Assembly (NCBI GenBank): GCA_030374765.1
Contig: JARGXX010000111.1
Location: 930,001 to 994,000, forward strand
DNA length: 64,000 nucleotides
Direction of reading: 5' to 3'
Origin: Agarophyton chilense
Taxonomy: Eukaryota; Rhodophyta; Florideophyceae; Gracilariales; Gracilariaceae
The position numbers were made by a program, and so were the translations under genes. Every line of letters starts with the position of its first letter. The first letter of the stretch is position 1. Shown one piece after another: positions 9,885-19,029 of the stretch. Below the pieces are notes generated by a model. It was not told the origin of the DNA and searched no databases. It was given only the letters and a program-made list of their open reading frames with translations.

Positions 9885-10770
9885 GTGTGGTGTTCCACTA
9901 TAAACTGTAAGATACTTCATAACAAGTAGATTTTTACAGAAAACCCACTGGAAAGCGGTAAACGCCTTGCTCGAGACTTTTTCTTGAAGAAAATGGGTAA
10001 CAGAGAATGATCAGAGAAGCCTAATGAGAGAAACACAACGCTGAAACACGATATAATACTCTAGGTACAGCGATACGTTCGACACACGAGATTTGCTCGA
10101 CAACTACATATTGTGCACTCCCAAAATACTAGCAACACAAAACAAACGAAACAAAAAACAAACATTAAAGAAGTGATTAATAGAGAAGAAGAAAGGATAT
10201 CCTCGTAACGAAAAAACTAAAGATCTCGCTACGAGGAAAGGATATCCTCTTAACCAAAAAGCTAAAGATCTCGTTACGAGGAAAGGATATCCTCGTAACC
10301 AAAAAGCTAAAGATCTCGTTACGAGGAAAGGATATCCTCGTAACGAGATCTTCAGCTTTTATGTCATCAGTAAAAAGAATATATATGCGTTTTTGTTGAT
10401 TGAGACTTTAGCGATCCTAGCTAACACCAGAGTGTAGTAGGTTGGTTGGCCTTTGCCTTCTTTACTCTGGTTGAAGGCCTTTTATTGTTCCAGAAGACAG
10501 AAGCGCTACAGTAATGTTATATATACACCGTGGGTTGTCACACGATAATTATTCTAAAATCAACGAACAAAACCTTTGGTGGCCACACCTTATACGTGTA
10601 CAATCGTTCAATGCCACTATAGTAATCCTATATTTGAATCTTCACATGAATTAATTATCTCATAATATCTCGTTCCCGAGTGCAGTACCGAGAATAGATT
10701 ACGAATGCAGAACACAAAAATTCCATGATTTCGATCATTCGATTTAACGTGCATTCCAAATGCTACACCT
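9885..10770 (+). repeat. Dispersed repeat R1, copy A
   Basis: This copy aligns by eye over most of its length with copy C (about 27,930-28,680) and with split, inverted copy B. Shared landmarks in order are a GACACACGAG block, an A-rich stretch, GACTTTAG followed by a GTTGGTTGGCCT box, CTTTTATTGTKCC, an ATTATTCTAAAAT box, TCGTTNCCGAGTGCAGT, and a CAAATGCTACA end. A TG...CA outline would fit a solo LTR. Internal tandem repeats near 10,193 are specific to this copy. Borders are approximate. Confidence 0.6.
10193..10372. repeat. 45-bp tandem repeat ending in a long palindrome
   Basis: AAGGATATCCTCGTAAC recurs at 10,193, 10,238, 10,283 and 10,328, an exact 45-bp period. The last copy is followed by the reverse complement of the unit's second half (CGAGATCTTCAGCTTTT), so the final 60 bp or so form a near-perfect inverted repeat centred on AAGGATA. 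It lies inside R1 copy A. Confidence 0.9.
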
Positions 10771-10984
10771 ATCTTCCGTTAAGCTCGAAGCACCCGCAAC
10801 GCATAAACGTAAAAACGTATCGACAGCGTGGTTCACTCCGGCTTGCCAGTATCAATAAACGTTCTAACGTTGCATCTCAACACGATCGCTCTTCAATTCT
10901 TCTTTTACAACCTGAGACAATCACGATGAGCATTCCCTCCTATTTGGTGAACCCACCAACGTCATAAAACGACCTGAATGACCC

Positions 10985-11376
10985 AGTGTAGTATTCGGCA
11001 TGCAAATAAAATTGAATGATCAAAACGCATCAAAGTCGATATACATCACTCATAAGCTATTTTTGGTAATGTACTGGGTAACAATATATTACAAGAAGAA
11101 TACTCCAGAGAAAATTTGGAAATTATGATTAGTATAATAGCACTGTACTACTGTACACTTGCATGATGTGACCATAAAATAATTAATTCTTCTATTTTAG
11201 AATAATTACTTGGTGGCACACCACAGTGTAGACATTACAGTACATTAGCTTCATTGGCTCCTCGCACAATAAAAAGCCCTTGGCCTCGAGTGAGAAAAGC
11301 AGAGGCCAACCAACTTATTTCCATCTGGTGTTCGCTAGAAATCCTAAAGTCGCCATAGACTAAGGAGCACCTTCCG
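10985..11376 (-). repeat. Dispersed repeat R1, copy B, distal segment
   Basis: Reading the minus strand, this segment gives the same ordered boxes as R1 copies A and C (CTAAGGAGCAC..., GACTTTAGGATTTCTAGC, GTTGGTTGGCCTCTGC, TTTTTATTGTGCG, AATTATTCTAAAAT, ending near ATACTACA). It lies in inverted orientation to copy A with a spacer of only about 215 bp. The rest of copy B lies beyond two insertions, at 12,017-12,231 and 19,946-20,115. Confidence 0.6.
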
Positions 11377-12016
11377 CCTTGTCGTACAATCACCTCTGGG
11401 GTATGCTATTGTCTTGTCTCGGGAGCGTAGTGACGCTCAACCGTTGGGAGCGTGTTGACGCTCAACCTTAGAAGGTAGACGTAGTAAACCTTGATGGTAA
11501 CAGGGCACCGTGAAAACCCGCAGGGGCAAACGGCGGGGCGACTAGCCTATACCTTGTAGGTAGACGATGGTAGGCGTCGACGCGCAGGAAAGCCTGTGTG
11601 GTAGTTGAGAAACAATAAACCAAAAGGTATAGTCGTGACCCAAGTTATGCCTGTCTTTATCAGATTAGGATGGGGGAGGTGCAGTTCCCTATGTGCAGTG
11701 GACTGCACTCTCCAGATCACCCGAGAGGTGCCAGCAAGGCACGGTCTCTGACCCAGTGTCAGAGACCTGGCCAACACTGGCTACAGTTCCAGGTGGCCAC
11801 TCAACTACTGTACTAAGATACACATAATTACAATTACTATCACTAACAATTACTCAACCAGAAAGTCCATGTCAACACTACACGTGGCTGACAACACCTA
11901 GATGGTAGCTCGCCCGGAGCTACGTGGCCGATGATTCCTGGCACCCATCACCTACAAGGTCAGCGTAGTGTATCGGACACTTCAAAGGATAGCCCATCCG
12001 CCACTATACGACAAGC
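11377..12016. mobile_element. 640-bp TIR element rich in hairpins (non-autonomous, R2)
   Basis: The stretch is absent from the equivalent place in R1 copy C, so it is an insertion within R1 copy B. Its ends carry a 9-bp perfect inverted repeat, CTTGTCGTA (11,378-11,386) and TACGACAAG (12,007-12,015). Inside are several perfect stem-loops: two tandem GAGCGT/ACGCTC hairpins (11,421-11,470), GTGCAGT/ACTGCAC (11,693-11,708), a 10-bp stem GGTCTCTGAC/GTCAGAGACC (11,743-11,767) and GTAGCTC/GAGCTAC (11,905-11,923). No convincing coding frame is seen. A MITE or foldback element fits; a clear target duplication was not identified. Confidence 0.5.
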
Positions 12017-12231
12017 CTCTGTTCTAATCGTATTGGAGCTATAGCTCTTGTTCCGATAATATCCTTCCCGTTTGTGCTGTTTACTGCCTTCTTTATTGAT
12101 TGTTTTGTGAGTTGTTGTTGTTATTTTGTTAATTTGTTGGCCTTTTCTGTGAGTGCACAAGGGTTGTCGCGCCGATCTCGTGTGTCTTACGTACCGCCGT
12201 TCTTGGAACATTTTCTCTTGTAGTCGCCCAT
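12017..12231 (-). repeat. Dispersed repeat R1, copy B, middle segment
   Basis: On the minus strand this matches R1 copy C around 28,100-28,260 (GACACACGAGATCGG, then an A-rich part, GGATATYC, and CAAGAGCTATAG). It ends exactly at the target duplication CCCAT of gypsy element 1 and continues at 19,946 on the other side of that insertion. Confidence 0.65.
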
Positions 12232-13145
12232 TGCGGAGCAAAACCCGGCGACGGGAAGTGCTCTCAAGGTGTTCGAAGCCTTGCTCCCTGGGGGAGGCAG
12301 ACTCAGAGACAGAGCCCTCCGTTCCACCCGTAGTGTGGGGTGTAACTCCCACGGGGGATTCCGGCAGTACCGACGGAGGTGAGGGGTAGAAACCGTTGGA
12401 TCGGGAATGGGTATGGGTATCCCAAAGAATGGGGGAAAATCCGGCGAAGAGGAAAAACGGGGCGAGGGTCGGGCACTAACAGGCACCGGACCCGAGAACC
12501 AGAAAAGGGGCGAAACAACAAAAGAAACCCAATACAGGGGCGAAAACCTGTCCTCGAAAGGAAACACAAAAAGCACGCAACAAGTAAGCAGAACCCCCAC
12601 GGGGTATCGTGCACGCAGGTCGTCTGAGCGGTCCCAAGGGGGTGGTTGCACGGAACCCAAACGTGGGCACTCTCCAAGTGGAGTCGTGTCCCTACGCAGG
12701 CGTTGCTAACCAGAGCCCGTTCCGGGTTGTAAGGCCGAAACGATGGCGACGAAGAACCTCTAAAGGTATCGAAGACCAACCTTGGTTGTCATTTACTCTG
12801 AGCTTCGGACTGTCAGATCTCATCTCCCTAAGTAGGGCCCACTAACTAAACTCTACAGTAGTCCACACCTGCTCAGGGCCATACACGTGGAGATCCAACT
12901 GTCAGGGCCCAAAAGTCCAACGTTCTACAAATATCCGAAAATCGGTGCCAAAATTAAGCCACGTGTATCACGGGGCCAATCCAACCATGGGCCATCCGAA
13001 TTGTCCCTTATAGGCGAAATATAACCAGAAAACAGTGCCACCTCAGCACACCATAGAGGGGATCATAATCATAACCCTCGGAGGGTTCAGTCCTCATTCT
13101 ATGAGTTGCATCTTCAAGTATCCCCTAACTGGGCGTTGCTCTACA
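12232..13145 (-). repeat. Element 1, 3' LTR
   Basis: 914 bp, matching 19,032-19,945 at a constant 6,800-bp offset without indels. Ends are TGCGGAGC and GCTCTACA on the plus strand, a TG...CA pair with near-perfect 8-bp inverted termini (the other copy has TGTGGAGC). Long open frames on both strands of this LTR are not supported as genes. Confidence 0.97.
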
Positions 13146-13158
13146 TCTCCCCCTCCTT
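13146..13158 (-). other. Element 1 polypurine tract
   Basis: On the minus strand AAGGAGGGGGAGA directly precedes the TGTAGAGC start of the 3' LTR. The same purine tract precedes the 3' LTR of element 2. Confidence 0.9.
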
Positions 13159-13226
13159 AAGACGAGGAAGAACATTCCGAGCCGCGGGTGTCTAACTTTC
13201 CGATCACTATACATACTTCTTTCCCA

Positions 13227-13700
13227 ATGGGGTCCTTCACCACTTCTGAGGATCGCCACAAAACCGGCACATCGGTACAACTCTCTTCTACTCCTTCGAC
13301 TTTCGGCGATAAGCAACTTCTCGCAACAGCGGTCTCGACTAGCCCTCTCAAGGGAATGAACGCATACGTCATCAACCCACTCTCGGGGCCATCGGCCTCC
13401 GCGCCGGCGGACAACGAAGCTCCCCAGCAGGGTGGATATTTCTCCGGTTTGGATGCGGCTCCGTCAGGTACCGAACCTTCTGCATCGGCGGGCAACAGAC
13501 ATCCTCAGGAGGATTTGGACATCAACGCGGTGGCGTGGAACTCCGCTCATGCGATGCCCTTGGTAGCAAACTCCAGAGGTTGGATCTCAAACGAATCCTT
13601 TCGAAGGTGGAGTCCCCTTACCGATCCGGTGATATATTCCCGTGTCAGAAATGACAAGCAGATACCGATGACCTTGGGGCGTTCTGATAAACTCCCCTAG
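13227..13700 (+). pseudogene. Antisense accessory gene aORF of element 1 (truncated)
   Basis: Open frame of 157 codons from the first ATG, on the strand opposite to gag-pol and starting about 80 bp inside the 3' LTR. Residues about 100-130 contain WNSAHAMPL and GWISNESF, which match WNSPQAML and GWISSES of the antisense gene in element 2. N-terminal parts also align (FP...MG; LKGMNAY versus PTGMNPF). After about 13,640 the frame reads the opposite strand of the integrase, because an internal deletion fused the two; the last 20 or so codons are therefore fortuitous and most of the protein is lost. It is rich in Ser/Pro/Thr/Gly and has no recognised domain. An antisense promoter in or near the LTR would be needed for expression; none is identified. 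Confidence 0.6.
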
Positions 13701-16700
13701 GATGTCTATGGCCACGAATTCGAGTGGAGCCCGTGCCGGGAACAGCATCAACTTCTTAGAGTGCTTCCGAAGTTTGACGTCATTCTTGGCGCAATTGGCG
13801 CAGGCCCGTCTGACGGCGTAACAATCGAATGCCATTGCCGGCCAGTAAAAGTCCTTTCTCAACGTGAGGTACAGTTTTCTTCCCCCGGGGTGGGCGCCAA
13901 CCTTCAAATAGGGAGTGAGGTGTAATACCCTCTGTTGTAGGGTATGCGGCACCACTATCCTCGGGCGAGGTCCAGCGGTCCTGATTATGTAACCCTGATC
14001 GTCGTCCTCGAAAGGTAACTGAAATCCTCCGTTGAGGCGAGCCCGAATCCGTGTACAGAATGGGTCGAGCTGTTGCTCGCGTATCATCTCCTCTGGAGAG
14101 ATAGGTATAAAAGAGCCGGTCGGCGAATCCAGACTCTCGTTGACGAGTATATCGTCACAAACATCATCCGTCAGCGGTTGAGCTCCTCCCTCGAGGTCCG
14201 ATACCATAAAGCATGGGATGTCATCGTCCTCGTAGGGTTCCGTTTCCGCTGTTGTTCCCAAGCGGGATAGTGCATCAGCCTGAGTGTTCAGCTTCCCTTT
14301 CTTGTACAGGATCTCAAAGTCGAATTCCGACAGTCGGAGACGCCAGCGCATAAGGCGGCCCGAGGGTTCGGAGATCTCCAGGAGCCAACGCAAGCATGCG
14401 TGGTCCGTATGGACTTTGAAACGAGTACCCATCAGATAGGGGCGAAGTGTATCTAAGGCCCACACAACGGCTAAACATTCTTTCTCGGAGACCGAGTAGT
14501 TCCTTTCATGGACATTCAGGGAACGTGACCAGTACCCAATAGGGTGACGTTCACCATCCTCAGAGGATTGGAACAGTGCACACCCTACTTGGTTTGCACT
14601 AGCATCGGTGTCCACTTCGTAAGGGAGCCCAGGATTGGGTAGAGCCAAGATTGGCGGTGATGTTACGGCATTCACCAGTGCCGTGAAGGCAGACGCTTCC
14701 GCGTCGCCAAAAGATTCCAGTTCAACTGGTTGTCCCTTCGTCAGGAGCCTGTTGAGGGGGGTGGCAATATCCGCAAAGTTCGGGACGAATCGGCGATACA
14801 CGTTACACAGACCTAAGAAGGATCGCAACTCCGTTTGAGTTTTCGGGTGTTTTGCTTCCTTCAAGGATTTCACTCGTACTTCATCGATTGAAAGCTGTCC
14901 GGGACGGATGATATGACCCAGATATTTAACCGAATCGGTGAAAAACTCGCACTTCTTGAGTTTCAAGGTGATTCCCGCGTCGCGGAGTATCTTCATTACG
15001 TCCCTGACGTATTCGAGGTGATCATCCAGGTTGTTGGAGAAGACAATAATGTCGTCTAAATACACTAGACACGTCCTCCACTTGAAGGGAGCCAACAGAA
15101 TGTCTATCGCCCGTTGAAACGTTGCGGGGGTATTTGTCAACACAAAAGGCATCCTCCGGAATCGGAAAAGTCCTTGATGACACACGAAGGCCGTTTTGTC
15201 TCGATCTTCCTCCCTAATAGGGACTTGCCAGTAGCCCGAATTGGCGTCGAGGGTAGAGAAAACAGTAGCGCTCCCAAGGGAGTCGATGTGTTCGTCCATC
15301 CGAGGGATCGGGTACACATCCTTAATGGTTACCTCGTTCAGGCGTCTGTAATCGATGCAGAAACGCCACGATCCATCCGGTTTCGGAACTAACACCACTG
15401 GTGAGGCCCAAGCGGACTGGGCAGGTTCAATTACGCCCACTTTAAGCATCTTCTCTACCTGAGATTTCTCCTCTTCCCGAGCTTTCGGTCCAGCCCTGTA
15501 AGGGTGTTGGGCAATAGGCCGAGTGTTCGGTAACAAGTCGATGCGGTGTTCTGTAATCCCAATAGTTCCAAGGGAACCATCCCACATGGGGGTAAATTCA
15601 CGAAGCATGTGCCTCAGCTTCTCCCGATGAGATGCGGGTACATGGTTGAGATCCCATTTCTCCAATTCCTGAACAGGATCCGTCTGGTCTGCTCCTGTGA
15701 TAGGGGCCGTAACCTCCTGAGGTTTAAAGTGTTCAGCGTGTGGAGCTGCAGTCGTACGCTCACCGTCTTCCGCGATTTCGGCAGTGTCCTCCCCCTCCTT
15801 AGGGTCTGCCACACCAAGGACCTCTGCGATAGAGATCTTTGTAGGTACGACCGCATGCGGGTGTGGAAGAACAGAACCCAGGATCTGGTGTTTGACCAAA
15901 TGCTGCGTTGTCTTTCCAAAGTTGGCTACCAAAACCTTGAAAGGTTTATCCGGTTCCACGGAGACAACCCCATTCGCAAGGGCTAGTTGACGCCGCGTAT
16001 ACAGAGACGGGTTCGGTTGTACCACATGCACACCAATTTGCTTGGTAACAACTGTGACCCAAACCTGGGTTTCTGGCGGGATAGCCACTGACTTCGCAAC
16101 TTTTACCCGTGTAGACACCGGGTCCTTCTTCACAGATTCCTGCGCGACGGGGAGAGGAACGCGTGTTCGCGCTGCTCCCTGTAAGGGTTTACGAACGATT
16201 GGGATCGTAGACCCGTCTTCGAGTTCCACAGTTCTATTCCGAGGACGGATGGCTTCCACGAAGCGGTCGCAAAAGTCACAACCCAGTATGACTGGTGCTG
16301 CAAGTGACTTGCATACAATAAACTCCAGTTGGACGAGATAGGAGCCTAACCTCACCATGAGGGAAATTGTACCCAGTGTCCGTAGCGGGTTGTTGTTCGC
16401 ATCGGCGATATCCAAACGTGGACCGGTACGAACTTGGACCCGGAGCAGCGGGGGTAACAATTCCACATGAATTAAGTTAGGAGCGGCTCCTGTATCCAGG
16501 ACAGATATTTGACGAACCATAAACTGGTTGGACAGGCCGAAGTCGGCGAATACTTTATAATTCCGCTTGGCCATTACCATAACTCGATCCGGAATACGGA
16601 GATTACGGGACCGTATCCACGGGCGACGGAGGACACTAAGGTATCCCGAGTTAACGTCGGTGTCAGCCGTTTTCCTTGAAAGGATAGTCACAGCTGGGGA

Positions 16701-16772
16701 GCGAAGCTGGAGCGCCTCGGGCGTCTTCAACTCCGGCTTAGAAGACGCCCCTCCCGCAGGGGAGACTCCCAA
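13587..16772 (-). CDS. pol: Element 1 Pol: protease, RT, RNase H, truncated integrase
   Basis: About 1,061 residues read in the -1 frame after gag. Domains in order: aspartic protease (VLDTGAAPN, then VILGCDF), reverse transcriptase (WRFCIDYRRLN, STLDANSGYWQ, YLDDIIVFS with the catalytic YxDD), RNase H (DTDASANQVGC, HTDHACLRW, ADALSRLG) and the HHCC zinc module of integrase (AHPGG...FYWPAM...CANCAK). The catalytic core starts with the first aspartate (FVAIDILGEF) but runs out after LLVISDT into foreign frame (GIYHRIG...) and stops. The second Asp and the Glu of integrase, the GPY module and the chromodomain are absent because of an internal deletion joining at about 13,640. RT is otherwise open throughout. 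The TTG at 16,772 is not a true start; the product is presumably a Gag-Pol fusion. Confidence 0.93.
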   Translation of the reverse strand: MGVSPAGGASSKPELKTPEALQLRSPAVTILSRKTADTDVNSGYLSVLRRPWIRSRNLRIPDRVMVMAKRNYKVFADFGLSNQFMVRQISVLDTGAAPNLIHVELLPPLLRVQVRTGPRLDIADANNNPLRTLGTISLMVRLGSYLVQLEFIVCKSLAAPVILGCDFCDRFVEAIRPRNRTVELEDGSTIPIVRKPLQGAARTRVPLPVAQESVKKDPVSTRVKVAKSVAIPPETQVWVTVVTKQIGVHVVQPNPSLYTRRQLALANGVVSVEPDKPFKVLVANFGKTTQHLVKHQILGSVLPHPHAVVPTKISIAEVLGVADPKEGEDTAEIAEDGERTTAAPHAEHFKPQEVTAPITGADQTDPVQELEKWDLNHVPASHREKLRHMLREFTPMWDGSLGTIGITEHRIDLLPNTRPIAQHPYRAGPKAREEEKSQVEKMLKVGVIEPAQSAWASPVVLVPKPDGSWRFCIDYRRLNEVTIKDVYPIPRMDEHIDSLGSATVFSTLDANSGYWQVPIREEDRDKTAFVCHQGLFRFRRMPFVLTNTPATFQRAIDILLAPFKWRTCLVYLDDIIVFSNNLDDHLEYVRDVMKILRDAGITLKLKKCEFFTDSVKYLGHIIRPGQLSIDEVRVKSLKEAKHPKTQTELRSFLGLCNVYRRFVPNFADIATPLNRLLTKGQPVELESFGDAEASAFTALVNAVTSPPILALPNPGLPYEVDTDASANQVGCALFQSSEDGERHPIGYWSRSLNVHERNYSVSEKECLAVVWALDTLRPYLMGTRFKVHTDHACLRWLLEISEPSGRLMRWRLRLSEFDFEILYKKGKLNTQADALSRLGTTAETEPYEDDDIPCFMVSDLEGGAQPLTDDVCDDILVNESLDSPTGSFIPISPEEMIREQQLDPFCTRIRARLNGGFQLPFEDDDQGYIIRTAGPRPRIVVPHTLQQRVLHLTPYLKVGAHPGGRKLYLTLRKDFYWPAMAFDCYAVRRACANCAKNDVKLRKHSKKLMLFPARAPLEFVAIDILGEFIRTPQGHRYLLVISDTGIYHRIGKGTPPSKGFV

Positions 16773-16774
16773 GT

Positions 16775-18805
16775 TTAGTTTTTCGAAGCGGACCCCACCG
16801 AATTCGGTGCAGCTGCCTCGAAGGGGACTGGTTGTTCCCCGTTCGCGGGTACAAGTTCTGTATCCCTGTCAGCAAGGTGAGCTCGGAGTATCCTTTGTTC
16901 CTCATAGGACTTACTCGGGACTCGAGCTTTCTCCTCAGGGGTCAGAGCCTCGTACTGAGCGATTATTCGTGAACCCTCCCGCAGGGGAAATGTGCAGTCT
17001 GGTGCTTTGTGACCACGGAGGTAACACAAATAGCAAATCAGCTCTGCCGGGTTCGGTTGTGGACGTGAATCCACGCGACGTGGTGCTGTATCCCTCCATC
17101 CGGGGCGAGAGAACCGAGCAGCGGTATTCGCAAAAGGTAGCGATGCGGCTGGCACCCTCCGTCCGTGGGTATAGAGCGCAGGGTCTTCATCCGTAGTCGG
17201 AGCGGATGTCGACGGCAACTCAGACGTACCCATAGATTCGGGGTTACTTCCCATGAAATGAATGTTATCATTGACCCCCACAGGGGCCGGGCCTCCTGCG
17301 AGTGACAAAGACGAGTTACCCCCATCGGCGAGGAGTGCACTTGTCGGCCGACTCTTTCGGTTCTGCCGGGCACGGAGAGTATCCCCCTCAGCCTGGGCGT
17401 ACTGAACCAATTCCAAGTAGGTCAGCTTGCGCTTCTCTTCCCGATGTCGGGCAACCAATGCCCTTATCGAGGGGTCCAAACCATCCACAAACATGGAGCA
17501 TCTCTCGTAGGCGGGGAATACATTCCCGCATCGGTGAAACGCTTTATTCAAGCGAGTTGAATACACCGTTTCGGTTTCCATCGGCTTCTGCCGCGTATCC
17601 CTTAATGCAAGGATTGCTTCCTGAATCGCATTTCCAGTAGCGTATGACCTCAAGAGGTACTGCATCGCTTCGGGCCAGCAATTGAATCCCCCTTCCGAGG
17701 CTCGGGATGATCCACGGACGGAGTTGAACTGGTCTTCAGCCATCCCCTTTAAGAAATAGGGTAATGCAAGATACGCTTGCGCTTCACTCATACCGAGGAT
17801 GTCAGCCTCCTCGACGAACCTCGCAAGGAAATCGAGCACCAGAATTGGGTCTGTTCCTGTGAACTCCCTCTTCTGTAGGGTGATGCTCAGCCTTTTGATG
17901 TAGTCCTTGACCTTACCCGTTCCGCGGGATGTTCGATCTCCCGAAGGGTTATCCAACCGGTAATAGCGGTACAATAGCAGCTTCCGATAGAGAGGATTCG
18001 TCGGCTTCAGCTCCCTTAATCCAAGGTGTTTCCTACCCTTCTTCCGGGTACAGATTGCCCCTTGAGAGGTGTAAGTAGCCTTCCACCGAGTCGCCCGGGA
18101 TGACCGGCGTCCATCTTCACTATCCGAAGATTCGGAGGACGAACTCGATGACGAGCGATTGGGATCGGAATCCGATAAATCCTCTTGGAGGTGAACGCTC
18201 TTCTTTGACTTGCGGCGGTCCCGTTTAGCGGAGCGGTGTTCTTCGTCTTCCGAAACGTCGGGTTTATCCTTCGAGGCTTCTGTGTCTCCGTCCATACGGA
18301 TAATGGCCTCGAGGGTGTCCAGCCGAGCTCGGAAGCGTTCCGCTTGCACGCGGTGTTCCTCCACGAGGCTCCGGTACTCCTGGATAAAGACCCCAGGGGT
18401 ACCAAAGCTTTCCAAAAGGGAGTTCACATCCCTCCTCAGGGTACGAAGGTCATCGGCGACTCCCCGCACCTGGGCGTCCTCCACCCTGAGGCGGAGGGTA
18501 GTAACCTCCTGAAGGAGCTCGATATGAGCCGCGTTGGCGATATCAATTTGAGTCTCCATGCGCTGTAATTCAGGGTCGGCCCGACTTCGGGGTGCTTCTG
18601 AGGGGGTCTCCACCACTGGAGCTGGGCCCACAGCCACGACCTCTCGAGGACCTGAAACCACTGAGGGTGCTCTCCGAGTGTCCGGACCGATACCGGAATC
18701 GTTCTGATCTTCGGGAATTGAGCTCCTCGACCTAGGCGGGGCCGGGGGCACTGAATCCGCTTGACGGTTCGATCCAGTCCTGGAACCACGGGTAGGCGGC
18801 GTCAT
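16775..18805 (-). CDS. gag: Element 1 Gag
   Basis: 676 residues from an ATG about 226 bp inside the 5' LTR. The order is a Pro/Arg/Ser-rich N-terminus, a coiled-coil-like stretch (about 90-170), a charged segment with a Ser run (SSSSSSSESSDSED), the capsid-like helical region with FLARFVEEADILGMSEAQAY and MFVDGLDPSIRALVARHREE, and a C-terminal CCHC zinc knuckle CYLCYLRGHKAPDC (C-x2-C-x4-H-x4-C). This is a retrotransposon capsid/nucleocapsid precursor acting in cytoplasmic particles. The stop TAA at 16,777-16,775 overlaps GAAAAACTAA, and pol continues in the -1 frame without a stop between, so a -1 ribosomal shift is likely. The frame is fully open, in keeping with the young LTRs. Confidence 0.93.
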   Translation of the reverse strand: MTPPTRGSRTGSNRQADSVPPAPPRSRSSIPEDQNDSGIGPDTRRAPSVVSGPREVVAVGPAPVVETPSEAPRSRADPELQRMETQIDIANAAHIELLQEVTTLRLRVEDAQVRGVADDLRTLRRDVNSLLESFGTPGVFIQEYRSLVEEHRVQAERFRARLDTLEAIIRMDGDTEASKDKPDVSEDEEHRSAKRDRRKSKKSVHLQEDLSDSDPNRSSSSSSSESSDSEDGRRSSRATRWKATYTSQGAICTRKKGRKHLGLRELKPTNPLYRKLLLYRYYRLDNPSGDRTSRGTGKVKDYIKRLSITLQKREFTGTDPILVLDFLARFVEEADILGMSEAQAYLALPYFLKGMAEDQFNSVRGSSRASEGGFNCWPEAMQYLLRSYATGNAIQEAILALRDTRQKPMETETVYSTRLNKAFHRCGNVFPAYERCSMFVDGLDPSIRALVARHREEKRKLTYLELVQYAQAEGDTLRARQNRKSRPTSALLADGGNSSLSLAGGPAPVGVNDNIHFMGSNPESMGTSELPSTSAPTTDEDPALYTHGRRVPAASLPFANTAARFSRPGWRDTAPRRVDSRPQPNPAELICYLCYLRGHKAPDCTFPLREGSRIIAQYEALTPEEKARVPSKSYEEQRILRAHLADRDTELVPANGEQPVPFEAAAPNSVGSASKN

Positions 18806-19011
18806 GCTTCAGACACGACACCGACGATTCGGGGTAACGATGAAATTCGATCACGAGATTCCCGGACAACGGATGAAGTAACACAAAACAAAAATAAAAA
18901 CAATTCCACCCTTTCCAAAGGGGACCACTACAACAAATCTTCACGACGGTGCTTCCTCTTCCAAGATATATTCCAACACGTGGATGACCAACCCAAAAGT
19001 CCGAGAACGGC

Positions 19012-19029
19012 TTCTAAGTCGGGAGACCA
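19012..19029 (-). other. Element 1 primer-binding site
   Basis: On the minus strand TGGTCTCCCGACTTAGAAG begins two bases after the 5' LTR. Element 2 has the same site with one C-to-T change at the same two-base spacing. It would pair with a tRNA ending GGAGACCA; the tRNA is not identified here. Confidence 0.8.

Noticed and set aside
10193-10372. CRISPR-like array
   Set aside because: Units are contiguous 45-bp tandem repeats without unique spacers, in a eukaryotic setting.
12187-12779. Overlapping 157-158 codon minus-strand frames in the LTR
   Set aside because: They lie within the LTR in two overlapping frames and recur identically in the other LTR; LTR structure explains them.
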